64,000 nt of DNA, taken from positions 62,385,504 to 62,449,503 of the forward strand of contig NC_090280.1 of NCBI RefSeq assembly GCF_037392515.1, in the 5' to 3' direction. Below the pieces are notes generated by a model, which did not search any database, was not told where the DNA came from, and saw only the letters and a list, made by a program, of their open reading frames with translations. Shown here piece by piece: positions 49,360 through 58,004 of the stretch. The first letter of the stretch is position 1. Each line of letters opens with the position of its first letter. The translations under genes were made by a program, and so were the position numbers. The stretch is from Haliotis asinina (Eukaryota > Mollusca > Gastropoda > Lepetellida > Haliotidae).

Positions 49360-49971
49360 CACTCTATATGCTACTGGTTGGTCTGTCTTGAGCACGAGCT
49401 TAGCGTGTTTAGTTTCAGCGAGCTGTTTCTTCACCCGTTCCCGTTCTAATTTGCTCATCACATCGTTCTCTCTCAAACACTCCTCGAACGAATCCCTGTC
49501 CTTGCAGTGAAATAAGGCCACCCATCGCGTCTGCTCCCTGAGGTCTTTCAACACCGAGTTGAACTTCTGCGTTAGCACCCAGACGCTGTGATTTGCATGC
49601 CGGCCGGAGAAGGCCAGGTACGATAGCATGTCTCTCTTTTTTGTTATCTCGCGATTAGCGCTGCAGTCGTCCAGTATGAACGGCGTCGGTTCCCCTTTAA
49701 ATTTCTCGTGAAGAGCTTTCAACCAGTCCTGCAGGCGTGTTCCAGGGTCGATTTTGTGTACGTCCGGGTCCGTCATCACCCAAGGTCGCGCGTACGTTTT
49801 ATTCATGCTCAGAGTAGGGCACATGATAACGATGTTATCGAACACATCCTTGTAGTAACCCTCCAACATATCCAAGACGAAAACGGTCTTCCCACAGCCA
49901 GTCTGCCCGCACACTATGGCGCAGTGTGGGTCAGTGGGGAGGTCAATAGATGGCTTGCACGAATCTCCCAT
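49354..49971 (-). CDS. Polinton packaging ATPase (A32/FtsK-HerA type), 205 aa
   Basis: The P-loop is 'AIVCGQTGCGKTVFVLDML' near residues 18-36. The Walker B-like motif is 'PTPFILDDCSANRE' near 95-107. 'HSVWVLTQKFNSVLKDLREQ' contains the sensor-like Gln. In relatives this enzyme pumps DNA into capsids. It overlaps the major capsid gene's 3' end by about 29 bases. An 'TTAATATAGACA' box precedes the ATG. It looks whole. Confidence 0.93.
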   Translation of the reverse strand: MGDSCKPSIDLPTDPHCAIVCGQTGCGKTVFVLDMLEGYYKDVFDNIVIMCPTLSMNKTYARPWVMTDPDVHKIDPGTRLQDWLKALHEKFKGEPTPFILDDCSANREITKKRDMLSYLAFSGRHANHSVWVLTQKFNSVLKDLREQTRWVALFHCKDRDSFEECLRENDVMSKLERERVKKQLAETKHAKLVLKTDQPVAYRVC

Positions 49972-51214
49972 TGTCTATATTAAGTTGCGCGTCCATAATA
50001 ACGTACAGATATAATTTCAACTTACCAGCGGGTTGAGCCTTCTTAGTAATCTGGATGGTTATCCCTTCGCTGCCGTTATCTATACGACGCCCGCTACCGT
50101 GCAGTTTATCATCATCCGTGGATCGCATGTCCAACCATAGGGCGTACTTGGTGGTCAGGTATTCACCGATCTGCACGGAGCCTAGGTCCAGGTCCTTTGT
50201 TATATAATGTGGGGTCCCCCCCACTGTCCCTGGTAGCTTTTTTATCTCATCCCACTGCTGGTGTGGTCTCATACCATGACTGAACAGCTGGTTGGGCACG
50301 CCCTCGATGGTCACTTCCACCTTTTCAATCTCGGGGTTGAAAAACTTCTCGCTGTCCCTCCGGAATGGCTCGTAATCCTCCACGGGGACGACCAGGATGC
50401 CTTTCATTGATCGCGCCGGCACGTTCAGGTTGATATTCCACACAGTGTCGCTCTTTTCTCGCACGACTGATCTATGCCTCAGTACGCGATCGTACAGGAT
50501 AGCCATCTTCCCAGAGTACTGGCTTCGAACCTGCCTGGCCAGCTCCGGGCTAGTGACCATGTCGAACTCCAGAGAGATGTTGTCTATGGCATAACTGGCC
50601 TCATCACCGTTCGGCGTACGCACTACTTTGCTATAGTCGTTAAACGTGAGCTCGTATTCGAGCCTATCACCCAGCGCGGCCTGGTAAAACGGCGCGTGTC
50701 CCGTGAGCAACTCGAAGTCGAGCGGCACGCAGAATCGATTCCCGTATGCTCGAGCGATGGCCTTTTCACCGTCCGATAGCTTGTCTAGCTGGTCTGTCGT
50801 GAAGGCATACCCTATGCGCGACCGGGTTGATTTGCTGATACCCTGGTACACATGATTGACTCGTTCTCCCTCGCTTTTCCAGAGATCCCCGTAGCAGTGA
50901 AACACGTCGCTGTCGTCGATACTCAGCACCTCGTTACCGCTGATCTTGACGGTCGTTTTCTTGATGATAGCTCGACCCACGTTCCGCACTAGCTTGCGTT
51001 TGTCGTTGTCGGAGGTCAACGTGATATTGAACGCCAGTCGAACAGTGCCTGGTACAATGAGGTCATTCTCACCAAGGTTTGGAAATCTAACCAGCAGAGT
51101 TTGATTCTGGTCTATCTTGCTGGGATTGTTGGTGATGGTCACCGACTGGCGCACGGCTCTGGCTCCTAATGGCTCTCTCAATCTTCTGAAAGGATCTAAT
51201 TTTCTGCCGTACAT
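49943..51214 (-). CDS. Polinton major capsid protein (double jelly-roll type), 423 aa
   Basis: The start is MYGRKLDPFRRLREPLGARA. The beta-rich pattern and conserved blocks ('SVTITNNPSKIDQNQTLLVR', 'IVPGTVRLAFNITL', 'ARSMKGILVVPVEDYEPFRR', 'KYALWLDMRSTDD') fit Polinton/adinto-type hexon-like capsid proteins, which form the icosahedral shell. The second, degraded Polinton piece at 62975 starts almost identically. It is divergently arranged with the next gene across an AT-rich 38-bp spacer. It looks whole. Confidence 0.87.
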   Translation of the reverse strand: MYGRKLDPFRRLREPLGARAVRQSVTITNNPSKIDQNQTLLVRFPNLGENDLIVPGTVRLAFNITLTSDNDKRKLVRNVGRAIIKKTTVKISGNEVLSIDDSDVFHCYGDLWKSEGERVNHVYQGISKSTRSRIGYAFTTDQLDKLSDGEKAIARAYGNRFCVPLDFELLTGHAPFYQAALGDRLEYELTFNDYSKVVRTPNGDEASYAIDNISLEFDMVTSPELARQVRSQYSGKMAILYDRVLRHRSVVREKSDTVWNINLNVPARSMKGILVVPVEDYEPFRRDSEKFFNPEIEKVEVTIEGVPNQLFSHGMRPHQQWDEIKKLPGTVGGTPHYITKDLDLGSVQIGEYLTTKYALWLDMRSTDDDKLHGSGRRIDNGSEGITIQITKKAQPAGKLKLYLYVIMDAQLNIDNGRFVQAIY

Positions 51215-51252
51215 TGTTATATATAAATGAAATATATTTTTAATACTAAATA
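51215..51252. promoter_or_regulatory. Divergent AT-rich spacer (bidirectional promoter candidate)
   Basis: 38 bp with 'TTATATATAAATG' and 'AAATATATTTTTAATA' lie between the ATGs of the capsid protein (minus) and the next gene (plus). TATA-like boxes face both ways. Confidence 0.6.
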
Positions 51253-52398
51253 ATGGATGAAGACATACCTATGGATGATATGTGGGACGATAGTGCCCAG
51301 GCATTCAATGATGACCAGGAGACCTCATTCTCAGGTGATGCACTCATGGAGGGCGCCGTCGACGATTATTACAACGCAGTTGAAAATAAATCCAAACTCA
51401 AGCCGTTGGGAAGGAACTATTCCAGGTTTACCCTCGATAGCAATGGCACGCTGCGTTTGAAGGCTCACCCGGAGATCGATCTCGTGCATAAACGCACGAG
51501 AGAACCGCTTGCTTTATCAACACTGAGCAGTCGACATGGGAGTAACTTTGTCCGCGATGAACTAGGCTTCATAGATTACGGTGGCGCGCGACCTAAGCAG
51601 TATCCTCCGAAGTTAGTTCAAAGTCTGGAAGGCATCAGGGACGCCACATCGGATCAAAACATGACTTATGATATTGAAAAGGTGTTGGCCGACTACAAGA
51701 ACAAGCCCTTCCCGGGTCTCGAAATTACCTTTCGGGAACTGAAAGGGTTGGACCTGTTGATGCAAACCATTCGTGGTCAGCTCTGGAAAAGCACGGCCAA
51801 AATGAGTGAGATAGACGACCACATCGCCTATGAAAAGGAAAAACTCGGTGAAACTGAGGACGAGTCTATGAAAGCCACCATCGAGGAACGAATACGTAAT
51901 TTGGAAGATGAAAGGCAGACCTGGTTGGAGACAGCGTCCGGATACAAAGAAAAGCTTAGATCCCAGACCAACCGTGTGCGGGAAACCATCAATCAAGTCC
52001 TCCACCGAGACACCACGTTAGCAGACAGGATTCGGATATTGTTCCGGGAGCAAGGGATCACCATCGCCAGCATTCTGACTGCATTGGGTTTCATCATATC
52101 AACCCTGGTGGTGTCACTGACAGGGGGTACTGTGGGGCCTGCCGGCGGCGGAGTTCCCCCCACACCTGCCGGCGGCGGTGGGGGTATTAAAGACTGGATA
52201 AAAAAACTCGGGGAAGGCCTAGCTAAACTGGCTGGTAAAGCCGCCGAAGCCCTTCCCGGCATCCTGGGTAGCATCGTCTCGTGGTTGTTGGGCGCTCTGG
52301 CTAAAACTGCCATGTGGTTCAGTCAAAACCTGTGGGCAGCCATCGTCGCCGTGGCGGGTCTGGTGTACGTAGCGGCTAAAAATTTTTTAACCAAATAA
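51253..52398 (+). CDS. Polinton membrane-active/coiled-coil protein, 381 aa
   Basis: It has a very acidic N-terminus (MDEDIPMDDMWDDSAQAFND) and a conserved core ('LALSTLSSRHGSNFVRDELG', 'FPGLEITFRELKGLDLLM') also present in the second Polinton piece at 62351. A coiled coil covers about residues 190-255, with a hydrophobic segment at about 268-292. A Gly/Pro-rich linker is followed by amphipathic and hydrophobic helices ('IKDWIKKLGEGLAKLAGKAA'). A virion protein acting on membranes is a reasonable inference. Its last 23 bases overlap the convergent gene. It looks whole. Confidence 0.8.
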   Translation: MDEDIPMDDMWDDSAQAFNDDQETSFSGDALMEGAVDDYYNAVENKSKLKPLGRNYSRFTLDSNGTLRLKAHPEIDLVHKRTREPLALSTLSSRHGSNFVRDELGFIDYGGARPKQYPPKLVQSLEGIRDATSDQNMTYDIEKVLADYKNKPFPGLEITFRELKGLDLLMQTIRGQLWKSTAKMSEIDDHIAYEKEKLGETEDESMKATIEERIRNLEDERQTWLETASGYKEKLRSQTNRVRETINQVLHRDTTLADRIRILFREQGITIASILTALGFIISTLVVSLTGGTVGPAGGGVPPTPAGGGGGIKDWIKKLGEGLAKLAGKAAEALPGILGSIVSWLLGALAKTAMWFSQNLWAAIVAVAGLVYVAAKNFLTK

Positions 52399-53536
52399 GC
52401 CCCAAAGCTACCCCACCAACCACCAGGGCCGTTTTACTATCGATGTGATTGGAGGCCTGAATATGGGGGTGTGTGGGGGGTACCCCCACATGAACTTTAG
52501 ACTCCGGGGGTGGCGCCACTATACCCGTTTCACGTGGTGGGATGTGTGGGATATAGGGGGTGTTAATATCGGGGTTGATACCCAACTTTTGATCCGCCGT
52601 GGCTATGACTATTTTGTTGTTATAACCCACCACTTTTTTTACTCTCAGTTGCATATCACTCGGAGCCATGTACAGCCCCACGCCGAACACGTAATTGACT
52701 TTCGATCTGGCGTATTCTAACACGTTTTGGTAACGGTCGATGGCCCGCGGGAGATCAACTGGAGAATTGATAGCATCCTCAACGTTGGCAACGAACTGTT
52801 TCTGAGCGTCGTAAGCAGTTCCCTTACCGAGGATGTTGGAACGCGTCATCGACTGCGCACCCAACAGCGCCCACACGTACGTTCGAATCGAGTCGTTCAA
52901 GCGTATTGTACCAGCACGAGTGAATTCTTTCGATGTTTTTGAGATCATTTTAGTCCAGGCTGTGGCTGCATCAGGATTGGTTTGCTTTATACAGCTGACA
53001 TGGATCTTTTCATTCGTTGTGGGGCCTGTAAATGTATGACGGTTTGGGTTGTATGAACCATCTGCAGAACCGGCCATATATGTTCCGGACCTGTAGAAGT
53101 ACACGAGAACTATACCGAGACCATGGTTCACACCAGGAAGGCGAAAGTCTTTATTCGTTGGAATCTCAAACTCCCCACAAACACGTTCATAAGCGCGTTT
53201 ATCATAGGGGTTATTCGTCATACTCCACGCTTTATCTTGGGGAAGAGGAGCACTTATTTCCTTCAATATTCGTCTCGTTTGATAATAAATATGAAACAAA
53301 ATGACTGCCTTACTCAGTTCGTCTATACCGTAGTCTAGTGTCACACCCGACCCTGTCGTCGCACACCACACAGCAAAGTTGAGTTGGTTCTGCCAAAACT
53401 GCATTGGGTTTTGATTCCAGTTTACCACCGCCTGCGCGTTATTAACGGTCACGATATAGTTTTCAAAGATATTAATAAATGTTGCTTTAAACCCCGTACT
53501 ACCTACCACCACGATTTTCAAGTGTGCTAAGTCCAT
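52376..53536 (-). CDS. Polinton capsid-associated protein, 386 aa
   Basis: The start is MDLAHLKIVVVGSTGFKATF. It contains 'QFWQNQLNFAVWCATTGSGV', 'PGVNHGLGIVLVYFYRSGTY' and 'IRLNDSIRTYVWALLGAQSM', a Pro-rich region near residue 340 and a C-terminal hydrophobic helix (ALVVGGVALGLIWLKNF). Conserved proteins of this size flank the capsid genes in many Polintons, but their exact role is unknown. It looks whole. Confidence 0.75.
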   Translation of the reverse strand: MDLAHLKIVVVGSTGFKATFINIFENYIVTVNNAQAVVNWNQNPMQFWQNQLNFAVWCATTGSGVTLDYGIDELSKAVILFHIYYQTRRILKEISAPLPQDKAWSMTNNPYDKRAYERVCGEFEIPTNKDFRLPGVNHGLGIVLVYFYRSGTYMAGSADGSYNPNRHTFTGPTTNEKIHVSCIKQTNPDAATAWTKMISKTSKEFTRAGTIRLNDSIRTYVWALLGAQSMTRSNILGKGTAYDAQKQFVANVEDAINSPVDLPRAIDRYQNVLEYARSKVNYVFGVGLYMAPSDMQLRVKKVVGYNNKIVIATADQKLGINPDINTPYIPHIPPRETGIVAPPPESKVHVGVPPTHPHIQASNHIDSKTALVVGGVALGLIWLKNF

Positions 53537-53565
53537 ATTATAATATATAAATTATATATTATAAT
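53537..53565. promoter_or_regulatory. Palindromic AT-only divergent promoter candidate
   Basis: The 29 bp between two divergent ATGs consist only of A and T and form a near-perfect palindrome around TATATAAATTATATA, so each gene has the same TATA-like box at the same distance. Confidence 0.7.
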
Positions 53566-54219
53566 ATGTACATAACACTTCCAGGAATAACGAGCGGTGA
53601 GGCCGTTCAGCTGACGCACGCGATCGATAACACGTCAGGCCAACTAGAAGTCGCACTCTGCGATATCACCTACCTACCGCAATGGACTAACATCAACGCC
53701 AGCAACAATAAGCTGTTCGTCAGTGGAACTCGCAGTCAGATAACTGACGGCTACTACAGCGTGTGCTCTCTAAACGACGAGGTCTTCAAACCCCTGGGAG
53801 CCGAACTCAAGATGAACGACTCAAACGGTACAGTGGTGTTAATCAACAACGGAAGAACCTCCTTGAGGCTCGGCCGACCATTAGCGAGGATACTCGGTAT
53901 GTCTCCTGACGAGATAAAACCAACAACAACCGTCACAGGCACGAAGTTACCCGATCTAGTACCGTACCGAGAGCTGTACATTCATCTCGGTCAGGTGAGC
54001 ACAACGTACAACATTCAAGGAGGTCACCCTTCCACTATACTGAGAGCAGTGCCGGTGAAAACTGAGAAATACAACGACGGTAGAACCGAGTCGTTTTCAC
54101 CACGGCAGTATAAGAGATTAACCCAGGGCAACATACCTGAGCTGATAATATCGGTGTTAGATATAAATCATAATCCTGTAAATATAGGATACCTCAGCTT
54201 AACGCTTCATGTAAAATGA
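53566..54219 (+). CDS. Polinton penton-like minor capsid protein, 217 aa
   Basis: MYITLPGITSGEAVQLTHAI is followed by a beta-strand-rich sequence with 'WTNINASNNKLFVSGTRSQI', 'GYYSVCSLNDEVFKPLGAEL' and 'RLGRPLARILGMSPDEIKP'. The family of about 200-residue single jelly-roll proteins with 'GYYS...L' and 'LARILGF' blocks caps capsid vertices in Polintons. It overlaps the next ATG by 4 bases (ATGA). It looks whole. Confidence 0.82.
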   Translation: MYITLPGITSGEAVQLTHAIDNTSGQLEVALCDITYLPQWTNINASNNKLFVSGTRSQITDGYYSVCSLNDEVFKPLGAELKMNDSNGTVVLINNGRTSLRLGRPLARILGMSPDEIKPTTTVTGTKLPDLVPYRELYIHLGQVSTTYNIQGGHPSTILRAVPVKTEKYNDGRTESFSPRQYKRLTQGNIPELIISVLDINHNPVNIGYLSLTLHVK

Positions 54220-55124
54220 CCAGCGCACAAGGGCCCGGAGTGAAAAAATGCGTCAATATCGGGATCTCCGACCTCGGAGACACGCGCGGTTTCGACGCTC
54301 CCGGAGTAGATGGTAAATCGTACGCCTTGCAACTGAAAAACAACATTTACAAACGCGTTGAAGTCCCCTCCGGTGGAACCCTAAGTGATATAGTAGATAC
54401 CACAAGAGCAAAAATCAACACTAAGTACGCCCTTGTCAACACCGGTAATAACTGAATAATATACCCATCGTTCGGGGGTAAACTGTTCGACTTAGACGAT
54501 GTTGAGAGCACTACCGTCGCCCGAAACAAGCCATATATGCTCGTCTTCACCGAAGATGATAAGTGGGTGTTGTTACCCGATAACGACTGGTTTCTCAATA
54601 TTAGGCTCGGCTCCCCCTACGTGTTTACTGATAACAAAGACAACCACCTAAACAAAGTCGTGAACAATGGAACCCTGCTCGTGGCTTACGTCCCAACTCA
54701 GAGACGTAGCGTAGTCGTCAGCCCACTCAACACTATGGCAGCCCACATGCTATCGAGTAAACCGACCATACAAAACGTGACATTACAGTTGGTGTCTGAA
54801 TTCGAAGGCGTGGTCAGTATACTAGAGAGTCTACCGGCAAACTCAACACTGATCATCAAAGTCTACCTAGGGGAACCATCGGGGAATGATGTCGAGATCG
54901 TGAAGGGGATCAAACTCGGGTGGGGGAAACGACACCAGTATCAAGTTTGCAACGTTTACGTGCGGGTGAGTGTCGGCTCCAACACCAGTCTGCAGGGGGT
55001 CAACGTGATCGTGGAAAACAAGATATCACTAACCAAGATCTTCCTGCCTGACAACATACACTTCATGGGTATGAAGTTCACCCCTGAATTATTATCAGAA
55101 AACCAGTTGGAAATTATATCGTAA
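54216..55124 (+). pseudogene. Polinton beta-rich protein, paralogue 1 (about one break)
   Basis: It starts MTSAQGPGVKKCVNIGISDL and has the signature 'DLGDTRGFDAPGVDGKSYAL' shared with the following gene. Later blocks ('WFLNIRLGSPYVFTDNKDNH', 'VNVIVENKISLTKIFLPDNI', 'FTPELLSENQLEIIS') also align with it. Lying after the penton-like gene, it could be a fibre or surface component; that is inference. Treated as a fossil with about one break. Confidence 0.65.
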
Positions 55125-55134
55125 TAGTATAATA

Positions 55135-55833
55135 ATGACCAGTCATCGTCCCAACACTACGCTTAACGACCTAGGAGATACGGAGGGATTCGATCAGCCT
55201 GGTGAGGAAGACACCTTATATATCCTGCACTTCAAAGACAACGTGTACAGACGGGTGTCGTTATCAGATTTTAAAGAGCCCAAATGGCTGATCAACTTAA
55301 CACTCACCTCACCTTATATCATAATAGACGCAGATACGGGGGGATATATCTCTAAGATTAGGAACAACGGTATCTGGCCCGGGGATTTCATTCCGGAGAA
55401 TCACTTAGGATCTCCGATACGTTTGTATACCGAAACAAATGGGTTAAGGGCTTGGCCAAACAATAAATTAATATTTAGCAATAATACTTATGACATAGGT
55501 TTTGAGATATTCCCCCCTTTCACACTCATCATAGAAGTCTTCTTTTATTTAAACAATGAAAACACCTCAAGAGTACACCAAATTTTACCCGGGGTGTCAA
55601 TACACTGGTTTGACGAACACATAGACCAATATTGTCGTATTGTTATACAACGGGATACCACGGGTCCTATAAACCACTTAATAAGCCTCAGTGGGGTTTT
55701 TATTACAACAGGAAATTCTATTAGACTCTCACCTATTACCCTGACTAATAGTCTAGATCTTGTAGGCTTCAAATTCATTGATAGACTTTTAACTGAAACC
55801 CAATTAAAATATCTTTCAAAATATATATTATAG
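55135..55833 (+). CDS. Polinton beta-rich protein, paralogue 2, 232 aa
   Basis: MTSHRPNTTLNDLGDTEGFD, then 'LHFKDNVYRRVSLSDFKEPK' and 'LINLTLTSPYIIIDADTGGY', ending 'LVGFKFIDRLLTETQLKYLS'. It is a tandem relative of the preceding gene. An 'AGTATAATA' box sits directly before the ATG. The composition is more AT-rich than its neighbours. Function is unknown. It looks whole. Confidence 0.75.
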   Translation: MTSHRPNTTLNDLGDTEGFDQPGEEDTLYILHFKDNVYRRVSLSDFKEPKWLINLTLTSPYIIIDADTGGYISKIRNNGIWPGDFIPENHLGSPIRLYTETNGLRAWPNNKLIFSNNTYDIGFEIFPPFTLIIEVFFYLNNENTSRVHQILPGVSIHWFDEHIDQYCRIVIQRDTTGPINHLISLSGVFITTGNSIRLSPITLTNSLDLVGFKFIDRLLTETQLKYLSKYIL

Positions 55834-55834
55834 G

Positions 55835-56452
55835 ATGGGCCTGTACCCAGTCGTAGAGGAAGTAGCGAAGACGCTGGAAACCGTAGATGGGTTCCGCTTG
55901 AGGCAGTTATGTGATGTGAAACGTCAACTAGAACAAGACCGTGACACGCGGAAAGCACTATGTAAAAAGTACCATAGAGCTTTCAATATCGTGGACGGGG
56001 CTGACACTACCCTTATGGCAACCAGCATGGGACTAGGGGCGGCAGGTGTTGGGTTGTTGGCTACCATCGTGGCCGCACCTATAGTGCTAGGTATTGAAAT
56101 AACAGCTGGGGTGGCAGGGTTGGCAGGGTTGGCGCTTAAGTTAGTATCACGCAGACTGCATCGTAAGGCATTGAAACACGACGAGATCAGGGTTCTGGCC
56201 GAAGCAAAGCTCAACACAGTGAGTGAGCGTATTTCCACGGCACTCTCTGACAGTAAGATCTCAGAAGAGGAGTTTCGTTCAATCCTCTCTGAACTCACAA
56301 AATATAACGGAATGAAACAAGATATTCGGTCCAAGTCTCGTAAGTCTGCTATCAGCGAGGACGAGAAAAAAAAGTACATAGAACAGGGGATACAAAAAGC
56401 CCAGCAAGCCTTTATTACGAACACCAAAGTGATCGTAGGCGGTTCACGTTAA
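55835..56452 (+). CDS. Polinton terminal membrane/helical protein, 205 aa
   Basis: The start is MGLYPVVEEVAKTLETVDGF. It has an N-terminal helical region, a long hydrophobic Gly/Ala-rich double segment (LMATSMGLGAAGVGLLATIV, then ITAGVAGLAGLALKLV) and a charged helical C-terminal half ('DSKISEEEFRSILSELTKYN'). It starts 2 bases after the previous stop, with 'ATATATATTATAGG' upstream. Similar proteins occur beside Polinton capsid genes, and the role is unknown. It looks whole. Confidence 0.75.
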   Translation: MGLYPVVEEVAKTLETVDGFRLRQLCDVKRQLEQDRDTRKALCKKYHRAFNIVDGADTTLMATSMGLGAAGVGLLATIVAAPIVLGIEITAGVAGLAGLALKLVSRRLHRKALKHDEIRVLAEAKLNTVSERISTALSDSKISEEEFRSILSELTKYNGMKQDIRSKSRKSAISEDEKKKYIEQGIQKAQQAFITNTKVIVGGSR

Positions 56453-56482
56453 ACTGTTTCATCGATATAAACGTGACATAGG

Positions 56483-56625
56483 CACAGTGTTACCTCCAAC
56501 ACACGTTAAGTAGTAGGGGTAATAGTAGCAAGAGCTAAGGACCCAACCAAAGCCTTATTTAGTAAATAAGGCTTTGTAGAGACTTTTTTTTAAAGTGTTT
56601 TAAAACCCCCATTGTATATACTACT
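56483..56625. repeat. Polinton right terminal inverted repeat
   Basis: The reverse complement of 42594-42736 with about two mismatches, including the internal hairpin at 56549-56575. Confidence 0.95.
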
Positions 56626-56765
56626 ACTGTAGATCGATGCTCATGCTGTTGACCATTGTTTCGAACTCGATTATTTACAAACTGCCGTCGTATAGCTGGA
56701 ATATTGCTAAGTGCGGCATAAAACTAAACCCATTCAATCACTCAGAATGTTGCCAATTTGATTCA
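56626..56765 (-). mobile_element. SINE (long type), right half, beyond the Polinton
   Basis: It resumes at 'ACTGTAGATCGATGCTCATG' with 'CTGTTGACCATTGTTTCGAA', 'CGATTATTTACAAACTGCCG', 'TATAGCTGGAATATTGCTAA' and the tail 'GCGGCATAAAACTAAACCCA'. Placed after 42448-42593, the two halves read as one SINE. Confidence 0.88.
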
Positions 56766-56787
56766 GTCACGTATTTCTCTATTGGCA

Positions 56788-56886
56788 GATGCAAGACACA
56801 AGACGTATCAGTAGTACAAGACACAAGACGTGTCAGTAGTGTACAAGACACAAGACGTATCAGTAGTCCACAAGACACAATAGTAG
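56788..56886. repeat. Short minisatellite, unit about 29-30 bp
   Basis: 'ACAAGACACAAGACGTATCA' with 'GTAGT' recurs three to four times with small changes. Confidence 0.85.
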
Positions 56887-56889
56887 CAA

Positions 56890-57535
56890 TGTATATGGTG
56901 CATATATGAAACGAAACACGAGATTACTTATACGCCATTTAATTCCATTCAATGCTGTAACTTTTCCAGTACTTTTATGTTGGAAATTAATCTGCACAGA
57001 TCCATGCAACAATTCAACTTACAAGTTTGACAACTGTACCTGATTTATTATGTGAGGGTACAAATATAATTCATCCGTTTTAAGATGATAACCATCCATT
57101 ATCACCAGTACAAGTTCATAACGATACAACCAGCGACTTACTAATAATACACCCACTTTCTATAATCGAACCTAGGAAAATTCAAATTGACCCATTTGCA
57201 CCTATCGTGACAAATTCCAAAAATGCAAGTGACAATAAACACTCAAATAAATACCATAACATATGTGTCATATAAGCCCCACTGCCCATGCATTAATAAT
57301 GTTGACACAGGTTTAGTTGAACCAAATACACACATGTCTGCTGATACCTTCCGCAATACTAATAATGACCCTTTTCATAAGATCATGACAAATGCTGGTG
57401 CAAGTTATAAAAGGTGCCATTTCTCTGATAAAGTCAATTCAGTTCCTGATTATGAGAAAAAATACGCTGTTGCTGACAGCTTGTCTGGAGTAGATGTGGC
57501 ATTAGGAGTAACAGTAAATGACCTTGATGGTGGTG
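56890..57535. other. Unassigned sequence before the 52-bp array
   Basis: A plus-strand frame at 57223-57558 (QINTITYVSYKPHCPC ... DPFHKIMTNAGASYKRCHFS) runs into the minisatellite. It could be the degraded first ORF or 5' part of the LINE downstream. I do not recognise it. Confidence 0.35.
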
Positions 57536-58003
57536 AGGATGATGATGAACAAAGTTGATGTTGATAATGCTGAGGTTGTCGGTAGTGAGGATGATGATGA
57601 ACAAAGTTGATGTTGATAATGCTGAGGTTGTCGGTAGTGAGGATGATGATGAACAAAGCTGATGTTGATAATGCTGAGGTTGTCGGTAGTGAGGATGATG
57701 ATGAACAAAGCTGATGTTGATAATGCTGAGGTTGTCGGTAGTGAGGATGATGATGAACAAAGCTGATGTTGATAATGCTGAGGTTGTCGGTAGTGAGGAT
57801 GATGATGAACAAAGCTGATGTTGATAATGCTGAGGTTGTCGGTAGTGAGGATGATGATGAACAAAGCTGATGTTGATAATGCTGAGGTTGTCGGTAGTGA
57901 GGATGATGATGAACAAAGCTGATGTTGATAATGCTGAGGTTGTCGGTAGTGAGGATGATGATGAACAAAGTTGATGTTGATAATGCTGAGGTTGTCGATG
58001 GTG
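57535..58003. repeat. 52-bp minisatellite, nine copies
   Basis: The landmark ACAAAG recurs exactly every 52 bases from 57549 to 57965. Copies are nearly identical. Because 52 is 3x17+1, three successive units are read in three frames and all three minus-strand frames stay open for 170-200 codons. I judge these artefacts of the repeat. Confidence 0.95.
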
Positions 58004-58004
58004 G

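Larger units (their letters stand above)
42594..56625 (-). mobile_element. Polinton/Maverick element, about 14.0 kb, nearly whole
   Basis: Fossil of a self-synthesising, virus-like DNA element. Both ends are visible: 143-bp terminal inverted repeats starting AGTAGTATATACAATGGGGG, differing at about two sites, flanked by ACTGT (5 or 6 bp) on both sides as target duplication. Parts from the left: integrase, protein-primed DNA polymerase B, a Cys-rich small protein, membrane/coiled-coil small proteins, packaging ATPase, major capsid protein, then membrane protein, capsid-associated protein, penton-like protein, a paralogous pair of beta-rich proteins and a terminal membrane protein. Orientation is given by polymerase and integrase. 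It looks largely whole, with about three breaks. Near-identical end repeats and its place inside a SINE make it young relative to its surroundings. Confidence 0.96.
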
